64,000 nucleotides of DNA from Rhynchopus euleeides (lineage: Eukaryota > Euglenozoa > Diplonemea > Diplonemida > Diplonemidae): positions 992,001 through 1,056,000 of the forward strand of contig OY723299.1 of NCBI GenBank assembly GCA_963210315.1, in the 5' to 3' direction. Under the pieces are notes generated by a model that saw only the letters and a program-made list of their open reading frames with translations, ran no database searches and was not told the origin of the DNA. The translations under genes and the position numbers were made by a program. Of this stretch, positions 32,531 through 42,099 are shown piece by piece (the stretch's first letter is position 1; the number at the start of each line of letters is the position of its first letter).

Positions 32531-32829
32531 CCTGTCGTACTGTGGCCTAGGTTCTCAGTGCGCAGTGGGCCCATGTGCCTTGGTTCGGCCCCTGGTACCT
32601 TGGGTCGGGGAAAGCCCATAAGTTATTAACTAGAGGGGGCCTACCTCCAGCCATCCCTCACAAAAAAAGTGTGACGGAAATTATTTTGGTCAATTTGGCT
32701 CAAAAAAACACGCTCCTGGACCCCGCACACACTCCGACAATGCCAAAAAATACATTTTTCTGCATCTGCTGGTCATACAATCATCACACATGGAGGGGAG
32801 GGGTTGATATTTTTCTGTTGTGCCCCTTC
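32531..32829. other. No supported gene
   Basis: No repeat or coding signature was recognised in these ~300 bases. Confidence 0.4.
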
Positions 32830-32830
32830 T

Positions 32831-33165
32831 AACAGGTACTAACAGGTCCTAACAGGTCAAAACTTCACCTACTAACAGGTCCTAACAGGTTCTAACAGGT
32901 CCTAACAGATTCTAACAGGTTCTAACAGGTCCTAACAGGTACTAACAGGTACTAACAGGTCCTAACAGGTCAAAACTTCACCTACTAACAGGTTCTAACA
33001 GGTTCTAACAGGTTCTAACAGGTTCTAACAGGTACTAACAGGTCCTAACAGGTCCTAACAGGTCCTAACAGGTCCTAACAGGTCCTAACAGGTCCTAACA
33101 GGTCCTAACAGGTCCTAACAGGTCAAAACTTCACCTACTAACAGGTCCTAACAGATTCTAACAGT
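32831..33165. repeat. 10-bp tandem array, CTAACAGGTC
   Basis: About 30 units of CTAACAGGT(C/A/T) with three interspersed CAAAACTTCACCTA insertions (near 32860, 32970 and 33125), implying duplication of larger blocks. The unit contains both CTAAC and AG/GT, like a branch site and splice junction in miniature, which is probably chance. Confidence 0.95.
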
Positions 33166-33277
33166 AGCAGGGTAACCCCGGCTGGGTTTTCACCTAACGA
33201 AAAATGCAACAAATATTATTTTCATACTTGTCAAAATTTTGACGAAATTATCGGCACTGGGTTTCCCGCCCAACAGG

Positions 33278-33663
33278 CAAGGTGACCAACGGTACCGGTA
33301 CTGGTACCGGTACTGGTACCAGGAAGTACCGGTACCGGTACCGGTACCGGTACCGCGAAAAAAATACAAGGCAAAACCGGGTGTCAGCCCACAAAAAATG
33401 TGGTACAGGGCCCGGAATGTGCCCGGATGGGGCGCGGTCGACCCGGGTCGACCCGGACGGCCACCCAGCGCGGTTTTCGCAAGTCCCAAAAAATCGGTCC
33501 CAACTTTCTGGAAAATCTCTATGTCTCGAAAAATTTTCCCCGTGGCAAAAAAAAAAAGTGTCACCAAATCGGCAAATTTTTTTTTTGATTTTTTTCTCCC
33601 GGTACTGGTACCGGTACCGGTACCGGTACTCCGTTACCAGTACCGGTACCGTTGGTCACCTTG
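33278..33663. mobile_element. TIR element with 7-bp target duplication and GGTACC arms
   Basis: Ends CAAGGTGACCAACGGTACCG and its inverse; CAACAGG flanks both sides (33271-33277, 33664-33670). The arms are nearly all GGTACCGGTACTGGTACC words. The 386-bp interior is the retrotransposon-free relative of the element at 19518-24119 (shared AAAATCTCTATG and CCGTGGCAAAAAAAA). Confidence 0.88.
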
Positions 33664-33953
33664 CAACAGGTAGCATTCCGCCGCACTCTGGCTTCATTCT
33701 GCCGCAAACGGACAGCATCTAACCGGCTGTAACCGGCTGCAACCGGCTGCAACCGGTCAAATATGGCTTGTAACAGCCAGCAGCCCGGCTTCATTCCGCG
33801 GGAAACGGTCAGGACCTCGGGTTCCTACTGCGACGAACGGACAGCATCGCGACCGCCTTCGGTGGCAAACGGGCAGCAGCTCTAACCTCTAACAAACCGG
33901 TCACGGCAGGGGCGCGGGGGGGGCGCGGGGGGCGAAGCCGCCCGCGCCCCCAC

Positions 33954-34079
33954 GTTGTCGATTGCAGGGGGATCCGCTGTCGCCGCAAAGTCGCTCTGCC
34001 GGTCGCGGGGCGCCGCTTCGCGGCAGCCCCGGGTCCGAGCGACTTTGCGGCGCCAGCGGATCCCCCTGCAATCGACAAC
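33954..34079. mobile_element. 126-bp palindromic element, copy 3
   Basis: Both arms are complete (GTTGTCGATTGCAGGGGGAT inward from each end). The centre is slightly shorter than in copy 1. It is flanked on the left by GGGCGCGGGG-rich DNA. Confidence 0.85.
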
Positions 34080-34080
34080 C

Positions 34081-34365
34081 CACTTGCATTTCCACACCAT
34101 TCCGACGGCTTCCACACCACTTCCACACCATTCTCGGTACTTCCACACCAATTCCACACCTTCCTGGGCACTTCCACACCACTTCCACACCATTCTGGGC
34201 ATTTCCACACCATTTCCACACCATTCTGGGCACTTCCACACCATTTCCACACCATTCTGGGCATTTCCACACCAATTCCACACCTTCCTGGGCACTTCCA
34301 CACCACTTCCACACCATTCTGGGCACTTCCACACCACTTCCACACCATTCTGGGCACTTCCACTA
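34081..34365. repeat. Minisatellite, CACTTCCACACCATTCTGGG
   Basis: About nine units of ~31-32 bases built from CTTCCACACCA and TTCTGGGCA, with alternating half-units. The open frames across it on both strands are by-products of the repeat. Confidence 0.9.
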
Positions 34366-34494
34366 GCAGAGGGACACTTCAGCTATTTTCAGCAGAAAAA
34401 AAATGAAGCTTTAATTACCCTGTGTGGCCTTGTCAGAAAACGAGGTGCCGACCAACACCCAGCCCAGCCCACGTCGAACCACCAATCGCGCATG

Positions 34495-34985
34495 TACTAG
34501 ACTTCATTCTGAACCAAACGGGCAGCATCTCGAGTTCAAACGGGCATGTACTAGCCTTCATTCTGCATCACAACTTCACAATTCCGAGCGCAAACCTGCA
34601 TGTCCTCGCCCTTTGCCCTTGGCAAACGGGCAGCATTCAGAGTCCAAACGGGCATGTACTAGACTTCATCCGGCACAACATGGAGTCGAAACGGGCATGT
34701 ACTAACCCCGTGCCTCCCGCAAACGGGCATGTACTCGACTTCATTCTGCCGCAAACGGATAGCATTCAGAGTTCAAACGGGCATGTACTAGACCCCAACC
34801 TGCATCAAACTGGCATCATCTGGGGTTCAAACGGGCATGTACTGGACTTCATCCTGCCGCAAACGGGCAGCATCCCGAGTTCATTCGACCGGCAGCATTC
34901 AGGGTTCAAACGGGCATGTACTGGACTTCATTCTGCCGCAAACGGGCAGCATTCAGAGTTCAAACGGGCATGTACTAGACTTCAT
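34495..34985. repeat. Minisatellite, AAACGGGCATGTACTAGACT
   Basis: About nine degenerate units of ~50-60 bases containing CTTCATTCTGCCGCAAACGG and TTCAAACGGGCATGTACT. Related fragments occur upstream at 33680-33850. The plus-strand frames through it are repeat translations. Confidence 0.9.
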
Positions 34986-34999
34986 CCATAGGCTGCAGC

Positions 35000-36930
35000 G
35001 GATTCCAAATCCAGAATAGTGGATTTTGGGGGTATGGAAATTTAGTCATTCTTAGTCACTTTTAGGCGATTTACGCGCGGTTTTTCGGCTGGGGAAAAGA
35101 GAGTAAGATTTTCAAAAAAAATCGATTTTTTCGCAAAAAATCGCATTGTGTCGTAGTCGCGCGTAGTCACCCGTAGTCGCCAGGTCGAGGTTACCAGATT
35201 CCATACCCCCCCGGGGTACTGAATTACCGATTTTTCGACATGTCGAAAAAAAAAATTTGGCCGGAAAAAAAAAATTTTTTTTCGGCCGACTAAACCGAAA
35301 ATCGGGCCCTCTGGGGTGCCACACCGATATTTTTCGGATTTTTTTCGGATTTTTTTTCGATTTTTTTTGGTTGGGGTGGCCACCAGTCCAGGCTGCTGCC
35401 CCAGGGTGGCCGGATTTTCGACATGTCGAAAAAAAAAAAATTTCGCCGAAAAAAAAATTTTCCGGGGGGCTTCGCCCCCCGGACCCCCCATGTGGGGGGC
35501 TCCGCCCCCCACGCCCCCCGCCCCCCCCCCCCCCACCTCCCACCTCCCTCCCGGCCGGGGGCCGGTACGGTCGGTCGTCGGCTGCGGCCAAAGGGCGTGC
35601 GGTAGCCGACGCCCTTTTGTGCTCGCCTCCTCCCTCCCACACCTCTTTGTCCTCTTTCATGACGCGTCACCCTGCCTCCACGCTCTGACTTCTGTGACCC
35701 GCATGCCGCGTTGAGAGCAAGTCTTCCGTGTGCTGTCACCGAGACCAGGCCACTATCTGCTCTCAGGTTGGTAGCAATGGCCTTTTACCTGATGTCAAGC
35801 CCACGTGACAAAGACTCGTGCAGCTGAGGTCCTGGCTGGTCTGTCCTGTTGTCTGGGATCCTGTTCCCCCCCGCACCCCCCCTTCCCACACATGTCTGGT
35901 GCGTCGGTCGCGGGTTTGTGGCGCATCGGTCCTTTGGCCTGCCGGGCCTCCCCCCCGCACCCCCCCTCCACACGCGAACCGGTCCCCCTTTTTCAATTGC
36001 GACCCGGTTCCCGTGTTGTGTCGCGGCCCTCCCCGCCTCGCCTCCGACAGACTCTCCCCACAGTTGACGACGTGGGCAAACGGCGCCGACATCCTCTCAT
36101 CACTTACCGTATTCTCATCAGGACGGTCGGTTTCCCTGACGCCACGACCACCAATGTGCTCCGATGCTTTTTGAAGGAGGTAGTTCATCCCCGACTCAGG
36201 CGTTTGCGGGAATGAGCTCGCCCACTTCTCCTGGAGGAGTACGCACCACCCGGTCGTGGCGCACCCGCACCCGCTGCACACCGCACATGACGAGTTGCGG
36301 TAGCAGCCGTACCCCACACAGGTTCGAGTGGTTTGCCATGGTCCTGCTCACGACGACCTGCAGGTCACCCGTTCCTGTCGTGCACGGGCAGGCAGTGCCA
36401 GGAGGTGGTGGCCTCGTCAATCTGGCAGGGTTTGAGTTTACCGGGGCGAGGCACTCCACTCTGGGTCTGCTGTTTGTGATGTAACAAGCAGGTCTGGCGG
36501 GGTGTTCAGGGTTCGGAGTGGCCCTCCTCGTTGGCATCCGTGCAGCAGCGCTATCGCGTCCCGGAATGCCCCGTGTCACACCGGTGGGAACAGGGGCCAG
36601 CACCGCCATCTCGAGGAGGACCCGGGCCGTTCTTTGGATTCTTCACAGTCGCAGCCTCCGGCTTGTCGTTGTCCGTCAGCGTAGCGCCCACCCAGCCTGC
36701 AGAGATCTTGCACCGTCTTCAACAGCAACTTTTGACCCGACAATTTTTGGGGCATTTTTTCACCAAAAAAAATCACTCTGCGCGCCAAGTCGAAGACTTG
36801 TTTGGGGACTTTTGGTGTCCCCAATTTTTCAATTTTCGAAAAATAAGCTCACTTTGCTAAACTGGACCCAACTCCCCACACTCTTTTTTAAGCGAAAAAC
36901 AGCAAATTTCGGCCGATTTTTTCTCATTTT
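35000..36930. other. No supported gene; AT/GC hairpin tracts
   Basis: Includes two copies of the palindrome TTTTCGACATGTCGAAAA (near 35232 and 35415) and a GC stem GGGGGGCTTCGCCCCCC (near 35466). ORFs at 35763-36317 (-) and 36196-36609 (-) have a few Cys and Gly-rich runs but no recognised domain. Confidence 0.4.
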
Positions 36931-36936
36931 TTCTTT

Positions 36937-37365
36937 TTTTTTTTTTTTTTTTTTTTCGCGTATCCGTCAGGTGGACCACCGGGTGGGGAGAGATCCGGTG
37001 TGAGGCACTTGGGTCCGTCCAGGTGGGCAGGGGGAACCTGGGGGCGGGGGGCCTCAAAACCCGTCTACCAGTGCCGCTTCTAATCTCGTCGGTCTTGTCC
37101 CAACCACCACCAGCCAGCCCAGAACGCCCTGACGCTGCGACCTCGTCGATTTTTCCGTTTCGCCCATCCGCCCAACTCCGCCAACCCAACCAGCCCTACC
37201 CTTTCTCCCAGTCAGGGCGGTACTCACACGAGCGGCAAAGCGCTGGGGGAGGGGGGGGGGGACATCAATAGGGGAGGGGAGGGGAGGGGGGAGGAAGGGA
37301 GGGGAGGAAGGGGGGGGGGGTTATGTTGTTTCTAACCCAGACCTGCTGTGCAGAGCCCGGGGGAT
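36937..37365. repeat. ~420-bp direct duplication, copy 1
   Basis: Starts in a T tract with TTTTTTCGCGTATCCGTCAG and ends at CTGTGCAGAGCCCGGGG. It is nearly identical to 37609-38030 apart from G-tract lengths. Confidence 0.9.
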
Positions 37366-37608
37366 TTTTTCTCATTTTTTTCACCGACTTTTCCATACCC
37401 CCTAGTGGTCTGAAACTGTCCATTGTCGAAGGAAATCCCCAAAAAATCGTGATTTTTGGCCCCTGAATCACCCATGTGAATCCAAAAATCAAACAAATGA
37501 GGTTTGGGCCAAAAATGTCCGAAAATTTGGACAAGGCAATTTTTCACCCAAAACCAGGTGTGGCTCTATTTTGGGGGTATTTTGGCCAATTTTCGAAATC
37601 CTATTTTG

Positions 37609-38030
37609 GGTTTTTTTTTTTTTTTTTTTTTCGCGTATCCGTCAGGTGGACCACCGGGTGGGGAGAGATCCGGTGTGAGGCACTTGGGTCCGTCCAGGTG
37701 GGCAGGGGGAACCTGGGGGCGGGGGGCCTCAAAACCCGTCTACCAGTGCCGCTTCTAATCTCGTCGGTCTTGTCCCAACCACCACCAGCCAGCCCAGAAC
37801 GCCCTGACGCTGCGACCTCGTCGATTTTTCCGTTTCGCCCATCCGCCCAACTCCGCCAACCCAACCAGCCCTACCCTTTCTCCCAGTCAGGGCGGTACTC
37901 ACACGAGCGGCAAAGCGCTGGGGGAGGGGGGGGGACATCAATAGGGGAGGGGAGGGGAGGGGGGAGGAAGGGGGGGGGGGGGGGGTTATGTTGTTTCTAA
38001 CCCAGACCTGCTGTGCAGAGCCCGGGGGAG
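37609..38030. repeat. ~420-bp direct duplication, copy 2
   Basis: Partner of 36937-37365, separated by 243 bases. Both begin in a poly-T run and carry a G-rich stretch near the end, so each could be the 3' tail of an insertion (A-tail on the minus strand). Confidence 0.9.
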
Positions 38031-38151
38031 GGGGTGGCCAGCCCCTGTCTAACCATTCACAACGGCCACCTGCACACATCTATGAAAGGGGGGGGGGGAA
38101 GGTCCCGGGGGGGGGGGGGGGGGGGTGGTGGGGGTGGGGACGCTGCTCCGC

Positions 38152-39450
38152 CTACTCGCCCCGCTCCACCTCCGTCTGCAGCTTGCGCATGTAGACGCGC
38201 AGGCTGACCCCCGGCTCCCTCGTCTGGTTCCCGGGCTCGGCCTGCGCGCCCCCTTGCAGGATGCGCGCCTGCAGCCACTCCGCCGCTACGTCACCTGCCA
38301 CCCTGGGCGAGAGGGGGCAAAGGCCATAGCTGGGGTGGAAGCAGTGCCTCCACGCCTCGACGGTGCGGGGGATGGCTCCTCCCATCGAGACGCAGGGGGC
38401 CATGCCGCGGGCCCGCGCTACCACCCCCTCGGCCCAGACACGGGACGCCGCAAGCTCCTGCAGAGCGGGGATGTTCGCCGCGGGCGTCTCGTCGTCCCCG
38501 TAGGCGTCGATGGCCTGGAGGTCGTCCTCGGGCTCCCACACGTTCGCCGGGTCGTCGTCGAACTCCATGGGGCCCGCCGCGTCACCCTGACGCAGCTCCT
38601 CCAGGCGTCTCGAGGACGCGGCCGTCCGGCTGCGGCGCTGCCCGTCCCGGCGGGCCTGCGCGGCGTTGCGCATCATCGTCGCAGCAACCCCCTGGATCCC
38701 GCCAGCCCCACCGGGGGCTGTTCCGCCAGAGGTGCCAGAGGGGGCTGTGTTGAAGGTGTGGGAGCCTCCGCCCTGGCGGCGCCGCGCGGCCTGAGCGGGG
38801 CCAGACGGCTGGGCGCCTGCCGCCGTGACCGGAGCCGCAGAGGGCACACCAGAGGGGGCTGTGTTTGAGGTTTGGGAGCCTCCGCCCTGGTGGTTCTCTG
38901 TGGCCCCCGACCCCGACGGCGGGCACTCTGCATGTTGGGCCTGCCCCTGCATGGGGGCTGGGGCAGCCCGGGAGGCACTCTCCGCCGGGGGCACGCTGTG
39001 GCCGTGGGTCGCGGAGGGCGCACCAGAGGGGGCTGTGTTTGAGGTTTGGGAGCCTCCGCCCTGGTGCATCTCCACGTCCTGGCCGGGAGCGACCGGCTCC
39101 TCCGCCACTTCCTCCTTCACCCGCGTTGGATGGTGCGCAGCCCCCGACGAGTCGTGCGGGGCACTCGGCTGCCTGGGCCCCATCGGCGTGTCGTGCATGC
39201 GGCTCGGGATGGGCTTCCGCCGGCGGGGGCGCGCCCGGGCGGACTCCAGGACCTCCCGCAGATCCGGGGTGACCGCGGGTTGCTCCGCAGGGTCTGGAGC
39301 GTCGACATCCACCGCCACCCGGTCAATGTAGCCTGGGCACCGCTCACCCCGCACTGCGCATGACGCGCACACTTTGCGCCAGCATCTGCCACACGCGTGA
39401 TGCCTCGCGGAGCGGTCGAACGGGCGGCGGCACTTCTCGCACTCCTCCAC
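38152..39450 (-). CDS. Zinc-binding, repeat-containing C-terminal ORF of a LINE-like element
   Basis: The frame begins MEECEKCRRPFDRSARHHAC and carries a Cys cluster CxxC...C-x2-C...CxxC...C (residues ~4-38) like a treble-clef or RING/FYVE-type zinc site. It then has three copies of QGGGS(Q/H)T(S/F)NTAPSG (~130-245) and a ~140-residue helical C-terminus. It overlaps the preceding OTU ORF by about 330 bases in another register, so it is either a separate ORF or the continuation of that protein after a frameshift. Codon use is GC-rich like its neighbour. No exact family was recognised. Confidence 0.5.
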   Translation of the reverse strand: MEECEKCRRPFDRSARHHACGRCWRKVCASCAVRGERCPGYIDRVAVDVDAPDPAEQPAVTPDLREVLESARARPRRRKPIPSRMHDTPMGPRQPSAPHDSSGAAHHPTRVKEEVAEEPVAPGQDVEMHQGGGSQTSNTAPSGAPSATHGHSVPPAESASRAAPAPMQGQAQHAECPPSGSGATENHQGGGSQTSNTAPSGVPSAAPVTAAGAQPSGPAQAARRRQGGGSHTFNTAPSGTSGGTAPGGAGGIQGVAATMMRNAAQARRDGQRRSRTAASSRRLEELRQGDAAGPMEFDDDPANVWEPEDDLQAIDAYGDDETPAANIPALQELAASRVWAEGVVARARGMAPCVSMGGAIPRTVEAWRHCFHPSYGLCPLSPRVAGDVAAEWLQARILQGGAQAEPGNQTREPGVSLRVYMRKLQTEVERGE

Positions 39451-40799
39451 CTGGCCCGCCGAGCCCCCTGACGCACCATCTGCATGGGACTATCACCATC
39501 GCACCCCGTGACATCCGCTGCCATCGGCTTCGGGGGAAGACCCGCCAGGTGCTGACGCATGGGCTCCGGCATAACTAGGGGCACGTAGTGCCCATGTTGC
39601 CCCCCCGTCCTCCGCAGACAGTGGGCGTCCACCACTGCACCCGCACCTACTGGGGACAGAAGCATCGGCTGGTGGTTGTCGATGAGCACGAGGACGACGC
39701 ATCTGGTCACGCGCGCAGCCGCCGCCAGGGCGATGAAGTCCGCCCAGGTGCGCACGTCGTCGCTCCCTGCGCGCATCATCTGCTCGGCCCACTGGTTCGG
39801 ACCCTCCTCCACCCGCATCCGGAGGTCCGGGTCGCGCATCGCCCTGCGGACTGCCTCTTGGCGCAGCCACCCGCTGGATTGCTTCACCGATCGGGCACCC
39901 AGCGTGGCCAACGCATCAAAAGCACAGTCCCCCACCCGGAACGACCACCCGTCCGGCTCGACCAGGCCCAGCCGCGCCTGCTGCTGCAGGGACGACAAGC
40001 TCAGCCTCCCGTCCGTCTGGCCGCGCCACTCCAGCAATTGGGCCAGGGGGTCAGCCGCCACCCCACCCGCCGGCTGCGGGAGGTCCCCCTCCGCGGGGGG
40101 AGGCGGCGGGCGTGGGCGGCGGGGAGGGGCAGGTTCGGGTTCAGGGGTCGGCTCCTCGGGGCCCGCCGCGTCATCCGGGTCACACATGAAATCCTCCGCG
40201 TCCATGTGCCCGTCGAAGTGTGGCGCGGGGGCCAGGTCCGTGTCAGGCGCGAAGAAGTAGTCCGGCTCCACGCCCACCAGCGGATCCGGCAAGACCCGCT
40301 CCCGAGTCTGACCAGAGCGCAGGTCCGTGCACAGCGCCCCCCTGCGGAGCGACGACCGCCCCACCGCCCGCATCAACGGCACCACTATCCGCGCCGCCCA
40401 GGAACGAGTGAGCTCGGCCCTGTCCCCCAGCTTGTGGTCCACCGCGAAGCTGACCAAGTGCCTGAAGAGCCGCACGGCCTCCGGACCCATCCCGCCCGAC
40501 TGCTCCAGGGCGAACGCGGAGAAGGCGATCTCAACCTCCTGACACCGCGCCCCGTGCTTGCGATGCTTGGATGCTTCAGCCCGCGACGCGGTGTACCCCC
40601 GCGCTCTCGCCGCACCCTGCCTCGCAGACTCCGCGCACGTCGACCACACGGTCACGTCGATCGCCCGGCCCCGCGACTCACCTATGCCGCACGGGAGGAA
40701 CACGTCAGCCGGCTTGCCCCCGCCCAAGAGGAGGTGGTTGGGCTCCAGCTGGGGGCCGAGTCCCGCGTCCCGCGCCAGCCCCAGCACCCCGAGCTTCAC
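39117..40799 (-). CDS. LINE-like element fragment: PD-(D/E)XK-like nuclease + OTU cysteine protease
   Basis: 560-codon frame, open at its 5' end against the AT-rich palindrome at 40800. Residues ~20-150 (PADVFLP, AIDVTVWS, EASKHRKHGARC, a helical tail ending in RSWAARIVVPLMR) resemble the restriction-type endonuclease segment found downstream of RT in some retroelements. Residues ~283-407 are an OTU-type protease: GDCAFDAL with Asp291/Cys292 and GQHGHYVPL with His404. Dualen/RandI elements of green algae combine an OTU protease and such a nuclease with a LINE RT, so this is likely the 3' part of a 5'-truncated relative; the RT is absent. After residue ~440 the frame becomes Arg/Ala/Ser-rich and is probably out of register with the zinc-binding ORF. 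Confidence 0.65.
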   Translation of the reverse strand: MKLGVLGLARDAGLGPQLEPNHLLLGGGKPADVFLPCGIGESRGRAIDVTVWSTCAESARQGAARARGYTASRAEASKHRKHGARCQEVEIAFSAFALEQSGGMGPEAVRLFRHLVSFAVDHKLGDRAELTRSWAARIVVPLMRAVGRSSLRRGALCTDLRSGQTRERVLPDPLVGVEPDYFFAPDTDLAPAPHFDGHMDAEDFMCDPDDAAGPEEPTPEPEPAPPRRPRPPPPPAEGDLPQPAGGVAADPLAQLLEWRGQTDGRLSLSSLQQQARLGLVEPDGWSFRVGDCAFDALATLGARSVKQSSGWLRQEAVRRAMRDPDLRMRVEEGPNQWAEQMMRAGSDDVRTWADFIALAAAARVTRCVVLVLIDNHQPMLLSPVGAGAVVDAHCLRRTGGQHGHYVPLVMPEPMRQHLAGLPPKPMAADVTGCDGDSPMQMVRQGARRARWRSARSAAARSTAPRGITRVADAGAKCARHAQCGVSGAQATLTGWRWMSTLQTLRSNPRSPRICGRSWSPPGRAPAGGSPSRAACTTRRWGPGSRVPRTTRRGLRTIQRG

Positions 40800-41098
40800 C
40801 TATTATACATGTATTATACATGTATAATACATGTAAAAATACTGATTTTTACATGTATTATACATGTATAATACTTGCATGTCAACTATTATACATGTAT
40901 TTTTACTTGATATACATGTATTTTACATGTATATTTCATGCATTTACATGTATTTTACATGTATTATACATGTAAAATACTTGCATGGCAAGTAAAATAC
41001 TTGCATGCAAGTATTTTACATGTATAATACTTGCATGACAAGTATTATACATGTAAAATACATGTAAATGCATGAAATATACATGTAAAGTACATGTA
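40800..41098. repeat. Foldback palindrome, left part of the split copy
   Basis: ATACATGTAT-word DNA that breaks off at ACATGTA (41098). The missing continuation (TATATCAAGTAAAAATAC) is at 58514. It matches the uninterrupted copy near 61360-61400. The outer CACGGTGGGATC end is missing, where the LINE-like fragment abuts. Confidence 0.85.
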
Positions 41099-41829
41099 CC
41101 GTAAACGGAAAAAGGGTGGACCGTAAAAATGTTCCAAGTTCCCAAAAAAAGGCCAAACGTTCCATCTTTTTTACGGTCCACCATTTATTGGGACTGCATA
41201 TGGAAAAGACAATGCGATTTTCGCCCGCGGGCTGGTGGGTTGCGGGGCGCGGACTGCGGCCTCCACGCCGCAGACTCCCGCACGTAGGCCTCCCGACCTC
41301 CCAGCTTTGGACCCTCCCTCCACCACCGCAACCAACACCAGCAAGAGAAGCAAGTCCTCCCTGCGTGTGGAAAGGGCACGATCACCACCACTCACCTCGA
41401 GACTCACCCACCACCACACCTCGAGAAGTGTAGTACCATGCAAGGAGCGTTCCGGTAGAAGTAAAAGTAGAACCTGATGCACGAGCCCACAAAAGCAGCC
41501 ACAGTACGGCAGGGCGCGCAGACAGAAGCTGAGACCACCGGGCTCCCTCCAGATGTAAATTCGTGAATCAGTGCCCGGAAAATTCAGGGAAATCGTACTC
41601 CTTTAGTGCAGTACACCCTGCAGTAACTGTGGGAGAACAGTTCCCGGACGATGGTGAGCGCACACTCTGTGCTGAGGCCCTGTGGTGTTAATCCTGCAGC
41701 TTCAGTCGTACGATTTCCTTGGTTCCTTCGCGACTTCGTCACGAAGGAACTCGTAAAAAAACCGCCAAGTCCACTATCCCAACCGTAAAATAGGTGGACC
41801 GTAAAAATGTTCCAAGTTCCGGAAAAATC

Positions 41830-42076
41830 TCACAGTTTACTGAGGGAATATGACCCAAGGCCATTGGCAGCAGACACCCCCATCCCCCTCATCACCCCTG
41901 ACACCCCACAACCCCAATCCTGTTGCCTTTCCCCTCTCTCTCCCCCCATGTTGTGCCCATGCACCTTCCCGGGACACTTTGTATATAACTTTAACACCAC
42001 ACCACACAACACCCCCTTCATCAGGGTAATCTCCCCGCGGCCAACACTCTTCGTCTTGTCCGCTTTCTTTTATTGT
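41830..42076 (+). repeat. Retrotransposon A, split repeat A1 with TATA-like promoter
   Basis: 247-bp unit from TCACAGTTTACTGAGGG to CTTTCTTTTATTGT. Same unit at 47051, 48707, 53338 and 57940. GTATATAACTTTAA (TATATAA at 41982) followed ~90 bases later by a pyrimidine-rich leader and the gag ATG suggests the element promoter. Confidence 0.88.
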
Positions 42077-42099
42077 TACACTCTCACCACCCCGACACC

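Noticed and set aside
33882..34363. Minus-strand ORFs with repeated EVVWKCPEWCGSG peptides
   Set aside because: Translation of the CTTCCACACCA minisatellite; open in several frames, no domain.
34422..34991. 189-codon plus-strand ORF with repeated FILPQTGSIQSSNGHVLD-like peptides
   Set aside because: It is the translation of a minisatellite with a unit near a multiple of three; other frames across it are open too.
36937..38030. LTRs of a retrotransposon
   Set aside because: The two ~420-bp copies are direct repeats but only 243 bases apart, with no TG...CA ends, primer-binding site or genes between them.
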